Part shown: piece by piece, positions 1-9,121 of the stretch | How positions within the stretch are numbered: the first letter of the stretch is position 1 | Layout: each line of letters opens with the position of its first letter | DNA from: Pseudomonas rustica | Lineage (GTDB): Bacteria; Pseudomonadota; Gammaproteobacteria; Pseudomonadales; Pseudomonadaceae | Direction: 5' to 3' | Length of the DNA stretch: 64,000 nucleotides | NCBI RefSeq assembly: GCF_018336155.1 | Contig: NZ_JAGYHF010000014.1 | Span: 50,724 to 114,723, forward strand | The notes under the pieces: generated by a model | What the model saw: the letters and a program-made list of their open reading frames with translations, nothing else | Told to the model about the DNA's origin: nothing | Databases searched by the model: none | Translations under genes and position numbers: made by a program

Positions 1-1188
1 GGGCTGGCCATTGAAACCGGTGCGCTCACCAGTATCCGCCACCTCGGTGAACTGACCGCGCGGCAACGTCGGGCGGTACGCCATGAACGCATCGGGGTAT
101 TTGTCGTGCACCGGGAAATGCGCGCCGACCTTGTTGATCACCACCAGCTCCGCTTTGTCGTCGTTGAGCAGCTCGATCAGCTTCGCCGCTGCCGCCATGT
201 CGCGGTCGCGCACGCTGGTCTTGTCGAATTGCACAAATTCGTCGATGTCCTTCTTCTCGGTATCGGTCATCAGGTTCTGCAGATTGCCGCCGGTGCGCTG
301 GGCATCGATGTACACCGTGCGCAGCCCGGCCTTTTTCGCGTACTGCCAGATCGACGGCAGCGTGCTATTGATGCGCATGTAATCAGCGCGGGTGCCGCCG
401 TAGCGCAGGGTGACGTTGGTGTCGGCGCTGCAATTGGCGATGGACGCCGCGTAGCCGTAATTGAAAATATCGACGCCAGCGTGCGCCTGCTTAAGGTTGC
501 TGTGCACGCCGAACGGCGCGTTGATGTCGAGGTAATTGCCGGAGATGCTTTCGTCGATGATCAGCACAATGTCATGGCCGACCGGTTGCGAGGCGCGCGC
601 CAGCGTCACTGGTTCACGCGGGCCGACGGTGTTGTGCAGCGCCTCATAGGCAAACAGGTTCAGATAGGCCAGCGGCGTGTACATGATCGGCAAGCCACGG
701 GCGCCCTCGCCCGCGCGTAAAAACAGCACGGCGCTGAGCAGCAAAACCCCACAAATCGGCGCGGCCACGCGCAAGGCGTTCGGCACCACCAGCGCATGCC
801 GAGGTTTGAGGCCGATGCCGAACAGTAACAACAGCCCACTGAGCACCCCGCGCAGGATCGCATCGCGGTACTGATACGCCGCCTCCTGAATAAAGCCACC
901 GGAATACACCAGCGAGACGAAACTGCTGTAGTTCAGGTAATCCGCGGTAACGCGGGTATAGACATCAAAAAACACCGCCGAGGCAAACATTGCCAATGCG
1001 AATAGATGTCGTATGAGTGTCTGGCGTATATAGGCCGTTAGATATAACGCTAAAGTAAGCGCCAAAAACATCGCGCCAAAAAGAAGTGCAGGAAAACCGA
1101 GGCCGATAGCATTTAACCGCTCAATGTAATATTCGCAATAAAGCAGCAGATAAATAATTAAAAGCAGTTCTTTCAGGTATCGAAACAT
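1..1188 (-). CDS. membrane sulfatase / phosphoethanolamine-transferase-like protein (partial, 3' end off window)
   Basis: An open frame of 396 codons runs from an ATG at 1188 to the left edge with no stop, so the C-terminus is missing. The first ~190 residues are hydrophobic with several membrane helices. A periplasmic-type alkaline-phosphatase-superfamily domain follows, beginning at IVLIIDESISGNY, where the Asp-Glu-Ser resembles the metal-binding start of EptA/OpgE-like enzymes. Further on is GAHFPVHDKYP, which matches the GxHxP...YP motif of phosphoethanolamine transferases. Enzymes of this family move phosphoethanolamine or similar groups onto lipid A or glycans at the periplasmic face. 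The gene is divergent from the exopolysaccharide operon, so a role in decorating that polymer or the LPS is possible but inferred. The Shine-Dalgarno sequence before the ATG is weak, so the start is not certain. Confidence 0.75.
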   Translation of the reverse strand, partial: MFRYLKELLLIIYLLLYCEYYIERLNAIGLGFPALLFGAMFLALTLALYLTAYIRQTLIRHLFALAMFASAVFFDVYTRVTADYLNYSSFVSLVYSGGFIQEAAYQYRDAILRGVLSGLLLLFGIGLKPRHALVVPNALRVAAPICGVLLLSAVLFLRAGEGARGLPIMYTPLAYLNLFAYEALHNTVGPREPVTLARASQPVGHDIVLIIDESISGNYLDINAPFGVHSNLKQAHAGVDIFNYGYAASIANCSADTNVTLRYGGTRADYMRINSTLPSIWQYAKKAGLRTVYIDAQRTGGNLQNLMTDTEKKDIDEFVQFDKTSVRDRDMAAAAKLIELLNDDKAELVVINKVGAHFPVHDKYPDAFMAYRPTLPRGQFTEVADTGERTGFNGQP

Positions 1189-1578
1189 GGCTTTTCCGGT
1201 CACGCGAAACGGCAAAGGGTCAAGGTTTTGTCGGTCAAAAACTGACACTAGCACCCGGCCATCAAAGCGCAAGAAATGGCTGACTTTTCCCTAAAGCGTC
1301 AAAAAAACGTTGACTCAAATCTGACACACTCCAGTTGCTGCAAGCCTCTAATTTCGCGGCCTGCGACCGTTTATCGCATTAATGGAATTGTGAAAAAAGC
1401 GTCAAGAACGGGACAAATCCAGCAATAGCAAGCACTTGATGGCCATTCGCCCCCAAAAATGGGCCTGTTATACAGGTGCAACATGTCATTTTGCTGACAC
1501 GCTTTTCTCACCCTGCGCTATACCCCTTTTGACAGTCTCATTTCGAACTCTTTCCACCGTCTTACGAGGCACGCCAAT
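1189..1578. promoter_or_regulatory. 390-bp divergent intergenic region upstream of the exopolysaccharide operon
   Basis: No gene is seen here. The region separates the divergent sulfatase-like gene and ugd and must hold both promoters. TGACAC occurs at 1243, 1322 and 1495, all in the same orientation. A short inverted repeat CCTGT-TAT-ACAGG lies at 1464-1476. A TTGACA at 1529 has no acceptable -10 at 16-18 bp, so no sigma-70 promoter can be asserted. The size and repeats suggest activator or repressor control, which is inference. Confidence 0.4.
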
Positions 1579-2931
1579 ATGGACGTGAGCGTATTTGGTA
1601 CGGGCTATGTTGGCCTGATACAAGCAGCAGCACTTGCCGATGTTGGACACCGCGTTTTATGCGTGGATATTGATCCGAATAAAATCAAGCAACTGCAACA
1701 AGCAGTTCCTCCGATTAGTGAACCGGGTTTATCCAGCACCCTGGAAGAAAACATTAAAGCCGGGCGCTTATTGTTCAGTACTCAGGCCAGTGATGCGGTG
1801 GAGCACGCCGAGCTGATCTTCATCGCCGTGGGCACGCCGGCCGATGAGGATGGCTCTGCTGACCTGAGCCACGTGCTCAACGTCGCCCGGCAAATCGCCT
1901 CGTTCATGGAGGCTGATCGCACGCTGATCATCAAATCGACGGTGCCGGTCGGCACGGCGGATCAGGTGCTCGCCGCAGCCAACAGTGAACTGCTGCGTCG
2001 CGGCAAATCCGAGCTGAACGTACGCGTGGTCTCTAACCCTGAGTTCCTCAAGGAAGGCAGCGCACTCGCCGACTGCATGCGCCCTGACCGGATCATCGTC
2101 GGTACCCGCGACGAAGCGGCCCGCGAGCAGATGAGCGAGTTGTACGCGCCGTTCTGCCGCAACCACGAAAAATTGATGTTCATGGACAACCGCAGCGCCG
2201 AGCTGACCAAGTACGCCGCCAACGCGATGCTCGCCACGCGTATCAGCTTCATGAACGAGCTGGCCAACCTCACCGAACTGCTCGGCGCCGATATCGAAGC
2301 CGTGCGCAAAGGCATCGGCTCTGATCCGCGCATCGGTTACCACTTTATCTATCCGGGCTGCGGCTTCGGTGGTTCGTGCTTTCCCAAGGATCTGCGCGCC
2401 CTGCTGCACACCGCCGAACACAACGGCATGCCGCTGAAATTGCTGCGCAGCGTCACCGACGTCAACGACCTGCAGCGGCACATCCTGTTCAGCAAACTCA
2501 AAGCGCAATTTCCGCAAGGCCTGGCCGGCAAGTCCATCGCCATTTGGGGTTTGGCGTTCAAACCGAACACCGATGACATGCGCGAAGCCCCGAGCCGTTA
2601 TCTGATGGATGCACTGTGGGCCGAAGGCGCCAGCGTGCAGGCCTACGACCCGGAAGCGATGTCCGAATGCCGGCGCCTCTACGGCTACCGCAACGATTTG
2701 CACCTGTGCGCCACCCGCGACGACACCCTTGAAGACGCCGATGCATTGGTGATCTGCACCGAGTGGAAAAACTTCCGCGTGGTCGATTTCGAGCTGCTCG
2801 CGGAAAAACTGCGCTCGAAGGTGATCATCGACGGGCGCAACCTTTACAACCCGGAACACGTCGCCGCCGCCGGCCTGCACTACAGCGGCATCGGCCTGCG
2901 ACATATCGCGCCCGAAGGACCACGGCCATGA
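1579..2931 (+). CDS. ugd: UDP-glucose 6-dehydrogenase
   Basis: 450 residues, the usual length. The product oxidises UDP-glucose to UDP-glucuronate with two NAD+ in the cytoplasm. The N-terminal Rossmann motif GTGYVG is at residues 7-12, NPEFLKEGSA marks the substrate-binding region, and the catalytic cysteine lies in GCGFGGSCFPKD near residue 267. WGLAFKPNTDD in the C-terminal UDP-binding domain is also diagnostic. It is the first gene of the operon. An ACGAGG about 10 bp upstream supports the ATG at 1579. Its stop overlaps the start of the epimerase gene, fitting a two-step UDP-glucose to UDP-glucuronate to UDP-galacturonate route. Confidence 0.95.
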   Translation: MDVSVFGTGYVGLIQAAALADVGHRVLCVDIDPNKIKQLQQAVPPISEPGLSSTLEENIKAGRLLFSTQASDAVEHAELIFIAVGTPADEDGSADLSHVLNVARQIASFMEADRTLIIKSTVPVGTADQVLAAANSELLRRGKSELNVRVVSNPEFLKEGSALADCMRPDRIIVGTRDEAAREQMSELYAPFCRNHEKLMFMDNRSAELTKYAANAMLATRISFMNELANLTELLGADIEAVRKGIGSDPRIGYHFIYPGCGFGGSCFPKDLRALLHTAEHNGMPLKLLRSVTDVNDLQRHILFSKLKAQFPQGLAGKSIAIWGLAFKPNTDDMREAPSRYLMDALWAEGASVQAYDPEAMSECRRLYGYRNDLHLCATRDDTLEDADALVICTEWKNFRVVDFELLAEKLRSKVIIDGRNLYNPEHVAAAGLHYSGIGLRHIAPEGPRP

Positions 2932-3965
2932 AGGTGCTGGTCACCGGTGCGGCCGGTTTCATTGGTGCCCATTGCGTGTTGCGGCTGATGCGCGACGGCC
3001 ACTCGGTGGTCGGCCTGGATAATTTCAACAGCTACTACGACCCGCAACTCAAGCACGACCGCGTGCAATGGGTGCGTGAGCAGGTCGGCGATTTCCAGCT
3101 CGCGACGGTTGACCTGGCTGATGCCGCGGCCGTCGACGCGCTGTTTGTCCGTGAACGCCCGCAGGTGGTGATTCACCTCGCGGCGCAGGCCGGGGTGCGT
3201 TATTCGCTGGAAAATCCACGGGCGTATCTGGACAGCAACCTCAATGGTTTCCTCAACATTCTGGAGAGCTGCCGGCATCACCCGGTCGAGCACTTGATCT
3301 ACGCCTCGTCGAGTTCGGTGTACGGCGCCAACCAGCACACGCCCTATTCCGTGAAGGACGGCGTCAATCATCCGCTGTCGCTGTACGCCGCCACTAAAAA
3401 AGCCAATGAACTGATGGCGCACAGCTACAGCCATCTATTCGGCATTCCCTGTACCGGCCTGCGCTTTTTCACCGTGTACGGCCCTTGGGGCCGGCCAGAC
3501 ATGTCGCCAATCCAGTTCGCCCGGGCAATCAGCGAAGGCGAGCCGCTGAAGCTGTTCAATTACGGCGAGCATCAACGCGACTTCACCTACATCGACGACA
3601 TCATCGAAAGCATTGCCCGTCTCACCGATCGCCCACCACAAGCGCAACCGCTGTGGGATCGCGAGCAGCCTGACCCGGCCAGCAGCATGGCGCCGTGGCG
3701 GCTGTTCAACATCGGCGGGCAACACCCGGTCGAGCTGAAAACCTATCTGGCGCTGATGGAAAAACACCTCGGCCAGAACGCCATTGTCGAGCTGCTGCCG
3801 CTGCAACCGGGCGACGTGCTCAACACCTGTGCCGACGCCAGCGATCTGGCCCAGGCCACCGGGTTCCAGCCACGCATAGAGCTGGACGAAGGACTTGGAC
3901 GCTTCATCGCATGGTTTCGCGATTACTACCCGACTGCCTATCGCCCACGCGCCGCTCGCGGCTGA
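2928..3965 (+). CDS. NAD-dependent epimerase, probably UDP-glucuronate 4-epimerase
   Basis: 345 residues from the ATG at 2928, which overlaps the ugd stop (ATGA). The frame stays open further upstream, but the family N-terminus MKVLVTGAAGFIG begins exactly here. It is a short-chain extended-type SDR with the NAD motif TGAAGFIG at 6-13, SSSSVYG, and the catalytic Tyr153-x3-Lys157 (YAATK). The segment VGLDNFNSYYDPQLK resembles CapI/LpsL-type UDP-glucuronate 4-epimerases, which make UDP-galacturonate. The adjacent Ugd supplies the substrate. Specificity is inferred from resemblance and context; a UDP-glucose 4-epimerase is the alternative. Confidence 0.9.
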   Translation: MKVLVTGAAGFIGAHCVLRLMRDGHSVVGLDNFNSYYDPQLKHDRVQWVREQVGDFQLATVDLADAAAVDALFVRERPQVVIHLAAQAGVRYSLENPRAYLDSNLNGFLNILESCRHHPVEHLIYASSSSVYGANQHTPYSVKDGVNHPLSLYAATKKANELMAHSYSHLFGIPCTGLRFFTVYGPWGRPDMSPIQFARAISEGEPLKLFNYGEHQRDFTYIDDIIESIARLTDRPPQAQPLWDREQPDPASSMAPWRLFNIGGQHPVELKTYLALMEKHLGQNAIVELLPLQPGDVLNTCADASDLAQATGFQPRIELDEGLGRFIAWFRDYYPTAYRPRAARG

Positions 3966-3983
3966 ACATCAGCGGAGGACTTT

Positions 3984-4730
3984 ATGACTGGACATGAAAA
4001 AGGTGTACCGATCCAACAACTGCAGCGTGATAAACGCATGGATCCGGAGCAGCGAATGCGCCTCGATGCAGCGATTCATCGTCAGGGCCGTGGCTGGTTC
4101 ACCGGCCGTGACGGCGGTCGCCCATGGCAACTGTCGCGCACCAACCGCGTGGTCGCTTGCCTCGGTGCGCTGATGATTCTGCTGCTGATTTCGCCGCTGC
4201 TGCTCGGGCTGGCGCTGGCCATCAAGTACTCCAGCAAAGGCCCGGTGATGTTCGTGCAGAAACGCACCGGTTATCGCGGTCGCAAGTTCGGCATGTACAA
4301 ATTCCGCACCATGGTCGCCAACGCCGAAGAATTGAAAGAGTCGCTGCGCCACCTGAACAAGCACGGTGCCGACGCCATCGACTTCAAGATTGATCAGGAT
4401 CCACGCATCACCGGTATCGGCGGTTTTCTGCGGCGCACCAGCCTCGATGAACTGCCCAACCTGATCAATGTAGTGACCGGCGACATGCGCTTGGTCGGCC
4501 CGCGTCCGACCTCGTTCAACGCCTATCGCTACAAGGACAGTCACCTCGCCCGTCTGGCGATTTATCCCGGAATGACCGGCCTCTGGCAGATCTCCGGGCG
4601 CAGCAACATCGACTTCGACCAGCGCGTTGAGTTGGACCTCAGCTACATCGCCGAGCAGAGCCTTTTGCTTGATCTGAAGATTCTGTTGAAAACCCCCTTC
4701 AAAGTATTCAGCGGCCACGGAGCAAGCTAA
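3984..4730 (+). CDS. undecaprenyl-phosphate sugar-1-phosphate transferase (ExoY/WcaJ C-terminal type)
   Basis: 248 residues of the bacterial sugar transferase family (polyprenyl glycosylphosphotransferases). It moves a hexose-1-phosphate from a UDP-sugar to undecaprenyl phosphate and so starts each repeat unit at the inner membrane. There is one hydrophobic helix at about 56-80, then the cytoplasmic catalytic domain with FVQKRTGYRGRKFGMYKFRTM, LRRTSLDELPNL, MRLVGPRP and GMTGLWQISGRS. It lacks the N-terminal four-helix and CoA-binding-like part of full-length WcaJ, so it is an ExoY-like short form. AGCGGAGGA precedes the ATG. Its stop overlaps the next start (TAATG). Confidence 0.93.
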   Translation: MTGHEKGVPIQQLQRDKRMDPEQRMRLDAAIHRQGRGWFTGRDGGRPWQLSRTNRVVACLGALMILLLISPLLLGLALAIKYSSKGPVMFVQKRTGYRGRKFGMYKFRTMVANAEELKESLRHLNKHGADAIDFKIDQDPRITGIGGFLRRTSLDELPNLINVVTGDMRLVGPRPTSFNAYRYKDSHLARLAIYPGMTGLWQISGRSNIDFDQRVELDLSYIAEQSLLLDLKILLKTPFKVFSGHGAS

Positions 4731-5377
4731 TGGACGGTTCAACCAACAAAAGCCTGAGCATTGCCAACCCCAGCGAATCGAACCTGACCTCGACCGTGCT
4801 GGATCTTGATCTGCGGATCCTTTTCCTGACCGCCGCCAACCCGGGCGCCGGCACCACCACCAGTGCGTTGGCGCTGGCCAGCCAGTTGGCGCAAATGAGC
4901 AGCGGCCAGGTGCTGTTGGTCGACGCCAGCCAGTCGGCGAGCAATCTGACGCAGCAGCTGAACCTGAGCAAAGAGCGCGGCCTGCGTGACTTGCTGTTCA
5001 ACCCGGACAACCCGCCGCTGTTGCAGGACTGCGTGGTGCAGGTCTCAAGCCTGCCGTTCCACGTACTGCCGAATGGCCGGCCGATCCGCACCATGGAGCA
5101 CCTGACCGCCGAGCGTCTAAGCCCGTTGCTTGATCAACTGGGCAGCCAGTATCGCTTCGTCGTGATCGACGGCGACGCGGTGTATTCCGCCGCCGACACC
5201 CTGGTGATCAGCACTCAGGTCGATGGCGTGGTGTTTGTGGTTCGCGCTGAAGACACCCGCTGGGAAGTCGCTCAGGCCGCCGTGCAACGGCTGACGCAGG
5301 CTGGCGCGAAAGTGGTCGGCAGCGTGTTCAACCGGCGCAAGTACTACATGCCCAAATGGCTTTACAAAAACCTGTAA
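4730..5377 (+). CDS. CpsD/CapB-like cytoplasmic ATPase domain with a degenerate Walker A motif
   Basis: 215 residues with the fold and context of the cytoplasmic BY-kinase (CpsD/CapB) partner of a chain-length protein. The P-loop region reads ANPGAGTTT at 36-44, where the family has a lysine at residue 42; here it is threonine, and the second MinD-type lysine is also absent. VLLVDAS (Asp65) matches Walker A', and VVIDGD at 145-149 stands where the Walker B Asp is expected. The C-terminus NRRKYYMPKWLY has three tyrosines, like a short tyrosine cluster. Loss of the lysine suggests weak or no kinase activity, perhaps a structural regulator of polymerisation. It overlaps the upstream gene and precedes the export lipoprotein. 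Confidence 0.8.
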   Translation: MDGSTNKSLSIANPSESNLTSTVLDLDLRILFLTAANPGAGTTTSALALASQLAQMSSGQVLLVDASQSASNLTQQLNLSKERGLRDLLFNPDNPPLLQDCVVQVSSLPFHVLPNGRPIRTMEHLTAERLSPLLDQLGSQYRFVVIDGDAVYSAADTLVISTQVDGVVFVVRAEDTRWEVAQAAVQRLTQAGAKVVGSVFNRRKYYMPKWLYKNL

Positions 5378-5398
5378 GCAACCGCGAAGGATGACGCC

Positions 5399-6424
5399 AT
5401 GAACGCCAAAATGCTTGTCCTGCTGTTGCTGCCGCTTGCGGGTTGCTCCAGCAATTCTGAAACGCAAAACATGCCGGTGAATATCCTCACCGCCGCGCCG
5501 GCCAACGCCCAAGCGACGGATATGCCGAAGATCGAGCAGACCCTGCGCCCGCAGGATGTGCTCGACGTGATCTTCCATATCAGCACCAGCGGCTCGGACG
5601 CTTACCGCGTGCAGTCGGGTGACCAGATCGGCCTGAACTTCACCGCCGCCAGCCAGCTCAACGGCAACCAATTGGTGCTGCCCGATGGCAGCATCGAACT
5701 GCCGGGCGCCAACACTTCGGTGAAAATCGCCGGGCTGACCAGTGATCAGGCACGCGAAGAAATCCAGCGTGCCTATCAGCGCAAACAGCTGTTCCAGCCC
5801 AATCGCAATCAATTGACCGTGCAGATCATCAGCCCGCTGACCAATGAGCAAAACCTGAAAAGCGCGCTGAATCACCCGGCCACCGGCATGAGCCGCGAGA
5901 TCACCGTCGGCACTGACGGCTACGCGAGTTTCCCGGAAATCGGTGCTGTGCCGCTGCAAGGCATGACCGTCAATCAACTGGAAACCTTCCTCAACAAGAA
6001 GTACGCGCAACTGCCGGGCCGGATGACCGTGGACGTGCTGCTGAAGTCCACCGCCGGCAACGAAATCTATGTGCTCGGCGAAGTCGGCCAACCGGGTTCC
6101 TACCCGATCCGTCGGCCGGTATCGGTACTTGAAGCGCTGACCCTGGCCCGTGGCACCAACGTCAAGGCGCGCCTTGATTCGGTGGTGATCATGCGCCGCA
6201 ACGGCAATCAGGTGCAGGCCGTGCGTTACGACGTCGAGAAGGCCCTGTCGGGCGAGGCGCCGCAAATCGCCTACCTGCAACCGGACGACATGCTCTACGT
6301 GCCGAAAACCAAACTGGCCAGCGCCGGCGAACTCGCCCGACAACTGGCCGACGTGGTGCTGTTCCAGGGCGTCGGGTTCAGCTTCGGCTACCGCGTCGAC
6401 AACAAAGACAGTGACAGCAACTAA
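5399..6424 (+). CDS. polysaccharide export outer-membrane lipoprotein (Wza/GumB-like)
   Basis: 341 residues. A lipoprotein signal peptide ends in LAGC with the lipidated cysteine at residue 16. The mature part has a Poly_export domain (YRVQSGDQIGLNF...LVLPDGSIELPG) and at least one SLBB beta-grasp domain (IYVLGEVGQPGSYPI...SVLEALTLARG). Proteins of this family form the octameric outer-membrane channel through which the polymer leaves, working with the GumC-like protein encoded next. A GCGAAGGA sequence lies before the ATG. It ends 16 bp before the next start. Confidence 0.93.
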   Translation: MNAKMLVLLLLPLAGCSSNSETQNMPVNILTAAPANAQATDMPKIEQTLRPQDVLDVIFHISTSGSDAYRVQSGDQIGLNFTAASQLNGNQLVLPDGSIELPGANTSVKIAGLTSDQAREEIQRAYQRKQLFQPNRNQLTVQIISPLTNEQNLKSALNHPATGMSREITVGTDGYASFPEIGAVPLQGMTVNQLETFLNKKYAQLPGRMTVDVLLKSTAGNEIYVLGEVGQPGSYPIRRPVSVLEALTLARGTNVKARLDSVVIMRRNGNQVQAVRYDVEKALSGEAPQIAYLQPDDMLYVPKTKLASAGELARQLADVVLFQGVGFSFGYRVDNKDSDSN

Positions 6425-6440
6425 CTCTCAGGTGACCGAC

Positions 6441-8033
6441 ATGAATCCAAAGGAAAACTACCTGCACGAGTTCTTCAGGATCTTCTTCGCCAACAAGCAA
6501 CTGGTGAAACGGGTCTTCCTGATCTTTGCAGTGATCGCCCTGCTCCTGCCGCTGTTGCTCAAACAGAGCTTCGATATCACCGCGCAGGTGATCGTGCAGT
6601 CGAAAAAACTCTCCCAGGGTGACGCCACCACGTCGCTGACGGTGGACAACGCCACGTTCATTCCGCCGTCGCTGGCGGACATGGAAACCGAGAGCAATAT
6701 CCTCCGTTCGCCGGCGCTGATCCGTCAGACCATCAGCGAACTGCGCGACAAGGGCGAATACACGCCTTCGCCGGGCATGTTCAGCAAACTGGTGGCCGAT
6801 CCGTTCAAGCGCTACGTCAGTTCGCCGCTGCGCCAGTACGTGATCAACCCGGTGCGCAACATGCTCGGGCTGGAGACCGATCCGGTGCGTGACACCGCGC
6901 TCGACGCCCTGACCCAGCAAGCCATCGACAGCCTGAAAATCGAGACGCTGCCGGGCTCAAACGTGATCTCGATCATCTACAGCTTCCCCGATCCGCACCA
7001 GGGCACAACGTTTGTCGCCGCCCTCTTGCAGAACTACCTGGTCAGCCGTCAGGCGCTGCAATCGATCGACTTGCCGCAGTCGTTTTATGAGTCGAAAAAG
7101 CAGCTCTACCAAGTGCGTCTCGATGGCCTGGAAGGTAACCGTCAGGCCTTGCTGGAAAGCGTCGGCGCGTCGGATCCGAAGGAAGAAATCACCTTCCGCC
7201 TCAACGCGATCAACACCGAAGAACAAGCGCTGAACCTGTATCAGGATCGCCTGCTGCAGAGCCAGCGCTGGCTCGAGTACCTGAAAACCGCACTGGCGGC
7301 CGCGAGCACTAACAAGCTCAACGACTACACCTTCCCCTACACCTTCACCACCACCGTCGACAACGTGGCGTTCGAAGATCGGGAGATCAAACAGATGGGC
7401 GAGCAACTGACCACTCAGGTCAGCCGCTACATGAATGATCTGGCGGTGTTCCAGCCTGGCAGCGAGCCGATGCTGCTGACCCGCGAGCAAATCGCCCGCA
7501 CCCGTAGCCAGTTCCTCAAAGTGGTGAGCAACCGCATTCAGGAACGCACCAACGATCTGGCGGTGGTCAAGCAGGTGATCGATCAGAAAACCGCGCGCAT
7601 CGCCCAGTTCAAGAACCGCATCCACGAGTTGCAGCAGACTCAGAGCAAGCTGCGGCAGATGGACACCGAGATCGATGCGCTGCACGCCGCGTTCTCGACC
7701 TACGCCCAGAGGTTCGCCGAAAGCAGCACCACCCGTTCGCTCAGCGACGACCTGTCCAACGCCCGGGTGCTCAGCCCGCCGTTCGAACCGACCGAAGCGG
7801 CGTTCCCGAAACCGGGCCTGATCATTCCATTCGGCATGCTCACCGGGTTGCTGTTGGCGATTGCCTTCGTCTACGTGCGTGAGTTCTTCGATCACCGCTT
7901 CAAACACCCGGCGCAAATCAGCCACGAGCTGGGCATTCCGGTGCTGTTGGTGATCAACGACCAGAACGTGCTGCCGAGCAATCCGCACAAGAACTGGACC
8001 GTGCCAAGCTTCCTGCACTGGGTGCGCAATTGA
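6441..8033 (+). CDS. GumC/Wzz-like polysaccharide co-polymerase (chain-length determinant)
   Basis: 530 residues from the ATG at 6441. A GTG at 6411 is in frame but overlaps the upstream gene, whereas AGGTGA lies five bases before 6441. A Wzz-type membrane helix sits at about 23-42. A long periplasmic region is rich in predicted coiled coil (around 200-450). A second helix, PFGMLTGLLLAIAFVYV, lies near 459-480 with a short cytoplasmic tail. There is no kinase domain; that role would fall to the separate 4730-5377 protein. It sets chain length and bridges inner membrane and Wza-like channel. Its stop overlaps the TTG start of the next gene. Confidence 0.9.
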   Translation: MNPKENYLHEFFRIFFANKQLVKRVFLIFAVIALLLPLLLKQSFDITAQVIVQSKKLSQGDATTSLTVDNATFIPPSLADMETESNILRSPALIRQTISELRDKGEYTPSPGMFSKLVADPFKRYVSSPLRQYVINPVRNMLGLETDPVRDTALDALTQQAIDSLKIETLPGSNVISIIYSFPDPHQGTTFVAALLQNYLVSRQALQSIDLPQSFYESKKQLYQVRLDGLEGNRQALLESVGASDPKEEITFRLNAINTEEQALNLYQDRLLQSQRWLEYLKTALAAASTNKLNDYTFPYTFTTTVDNVAFEDREIKQMGEQLTTQVSRYMNDLAVFQPGSEPMLLTREQIARTRSQFLKVVSNRIQERTNDLAVVKQVIDQKTARIAQFKNRIHELQQTQSKLRQMDTEIDALHAAFSTYAQRFAESSTTRSLSDDLSNARVLSPPFEPTEAAFPKPGLIIPFGMLTGLLLAIAFVYVREFFDHRFKHPAQISHELGIPVLLVINDQNVLPSNPHKNWTVPSFLHWVRN

Positions 8034-9121
8034 GCAGCGCATCCGCCCCGAATACCGCGCTGCCGATCATTCATTTGCTCAGCAGCGGCGGTTTCTATGG
8101 GGCCGAGCGCATGTTGCTGGATCATTGTCTGGCGACGCCGGGGCAGCATCAGGTGCTGTTCCTCGACGCGCCAGCAGACCTGATCGCGCGCTTTCGCGAG
8201 GCTGGGGTGGACTGCCGCGGTTGTGCCGGACTAGCGGAATTGCTGCAGCACTTGCGTCAGCGTCGCGCTGAAAAACCGTTGCTCAATACGCACAATTTCA
8301 AAGGGCTGTTGTTCGGTTGGGTTGGCGCGACGCTGTTGCGCCTGCCGTTGGTGATCACCCAACACGGTTTCACACCGCGCAGCCGCAAGCAGAAGTTTTA
8401 CACCTGGCTCAGCCTGCAACTGTGCCGCACCGCGTCGGTGGATCGAGTCGTCTGCGTGGCGGAAAGCATCGCCACGCTGCACCGTGAGGCCAGTGTGCGC
8501 GCGGATAAATTGCAGGTCATTCCCAACGGTTTGCCGGCGGCTGCGGCGATGGTGCCGGATGCCGATCGGCAACGCTGGCTGGCCGGTTACGTTGGCCGGT
8601 TGAGCAGCGAGAAAGGCCCGGATATGTTTCTCGACGCGCTGATTCCGCTGTGTCACCAGCATCCGCAACTGGACGCAGTGATGCTCGGCGATGGCCCGGA
8701 ACGCGAGGCGTTGCAGGCGCGGATCGACAACGCCGGGTTGCAGCAACGCATTCGTTTGCCGGGTTATCAGACGGCGATGCAACCGTGGTGGCAGCAACTC
8801 GATGCGCTGGTGATCAGCTCGCGCACCGAAGGCACCCCGATGATTTTGCTCGAAGCCATGCAGGCCGGGGTGCCGGTGGTGGCGTTCGGCGTCGGCGGGA
8901 TTCCCGATGTGCTGGAACATCGGCACAACGGCCTGCTTGCCACGCCGGCCGATTGCGCCGACCTCAGCCGTCAGCTCGAGACCTTGCTGAGCGAGCCGAA
9001 ACTGGCCCGGCAACTGCGCGACAACGCAAAACGCACGCAACAGGATCGCTACGACCTCAAGGCCCTGGCCGAACGCTGGTCGCAGCTGTACATCCGCACG
9101 GCACGGGAGGCACGCGCATGA
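8030..9121 (+). CDS. glycosyltransferase family 4 (GT-B)
   Basis: 363 residues. The start is a TTG at 8030 that overlaps the preceding TGA (TTGA). The next ATG would remove the conserved N-terminal donor/acceptor loop LLSSGGFYGAERML, so TTG is preferred. The C-terminal Rossmann domain has VGRLSSEKGPDMF and the GT4 signature EGTPMILLEAMQAGVPVVA with its E-x7-E pair. It is expected to add a sugar from a nucleotide donor to the lipid-linked repeat unit on the cytoplasmic side. Donor and linkage cannot be read from the sequence. Confidence 0.9.
   Translation: MSSASAPNTALPIIHLLSSGGFYGAERMLLDHCLATPGQHQVLFLDAPADLIARFREAGVDCRGCAGLAELLQHLRQRRAEKPLLNTHNFKGLLFGWVGATLLRLPLVITQHGFTPRSRKQKFYTWLSLQLCRTASVDRVVCVAESIATLHREASVRADKLQVIPNGLPAAAAMVPDADRQRWLAGYVGRLSSEKGPDMFLDALIPLCHQHPQLDAVMLGDGPEREALQARIDNAGLQQRIRLPGYQTAMQPWWQQLDALVISSRTEGTPMILLEAMQAGVPVVAFGVGGIPDVLEHRHNGLLATPADCADLSRQLETLLSEPKLARQLRDNAKRTQQDRYDLKALAERWSQLYIRTAREARA

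Noticed and set aside
1529..1557. sigma-70 promoter with TTGACA before ugd
   Set aside because: No TATAAT-like hexamer lies at 16-18 bp; only the -35-like half is present.
8650..9117. N-terminal extension of the Wzy-like protein
   Set aside because: The extra frame lies inside the GT4 gene and is hydrophilic and Arg-rich; the ATG at 9118 with an ATGA overlap starts the membrane protein.
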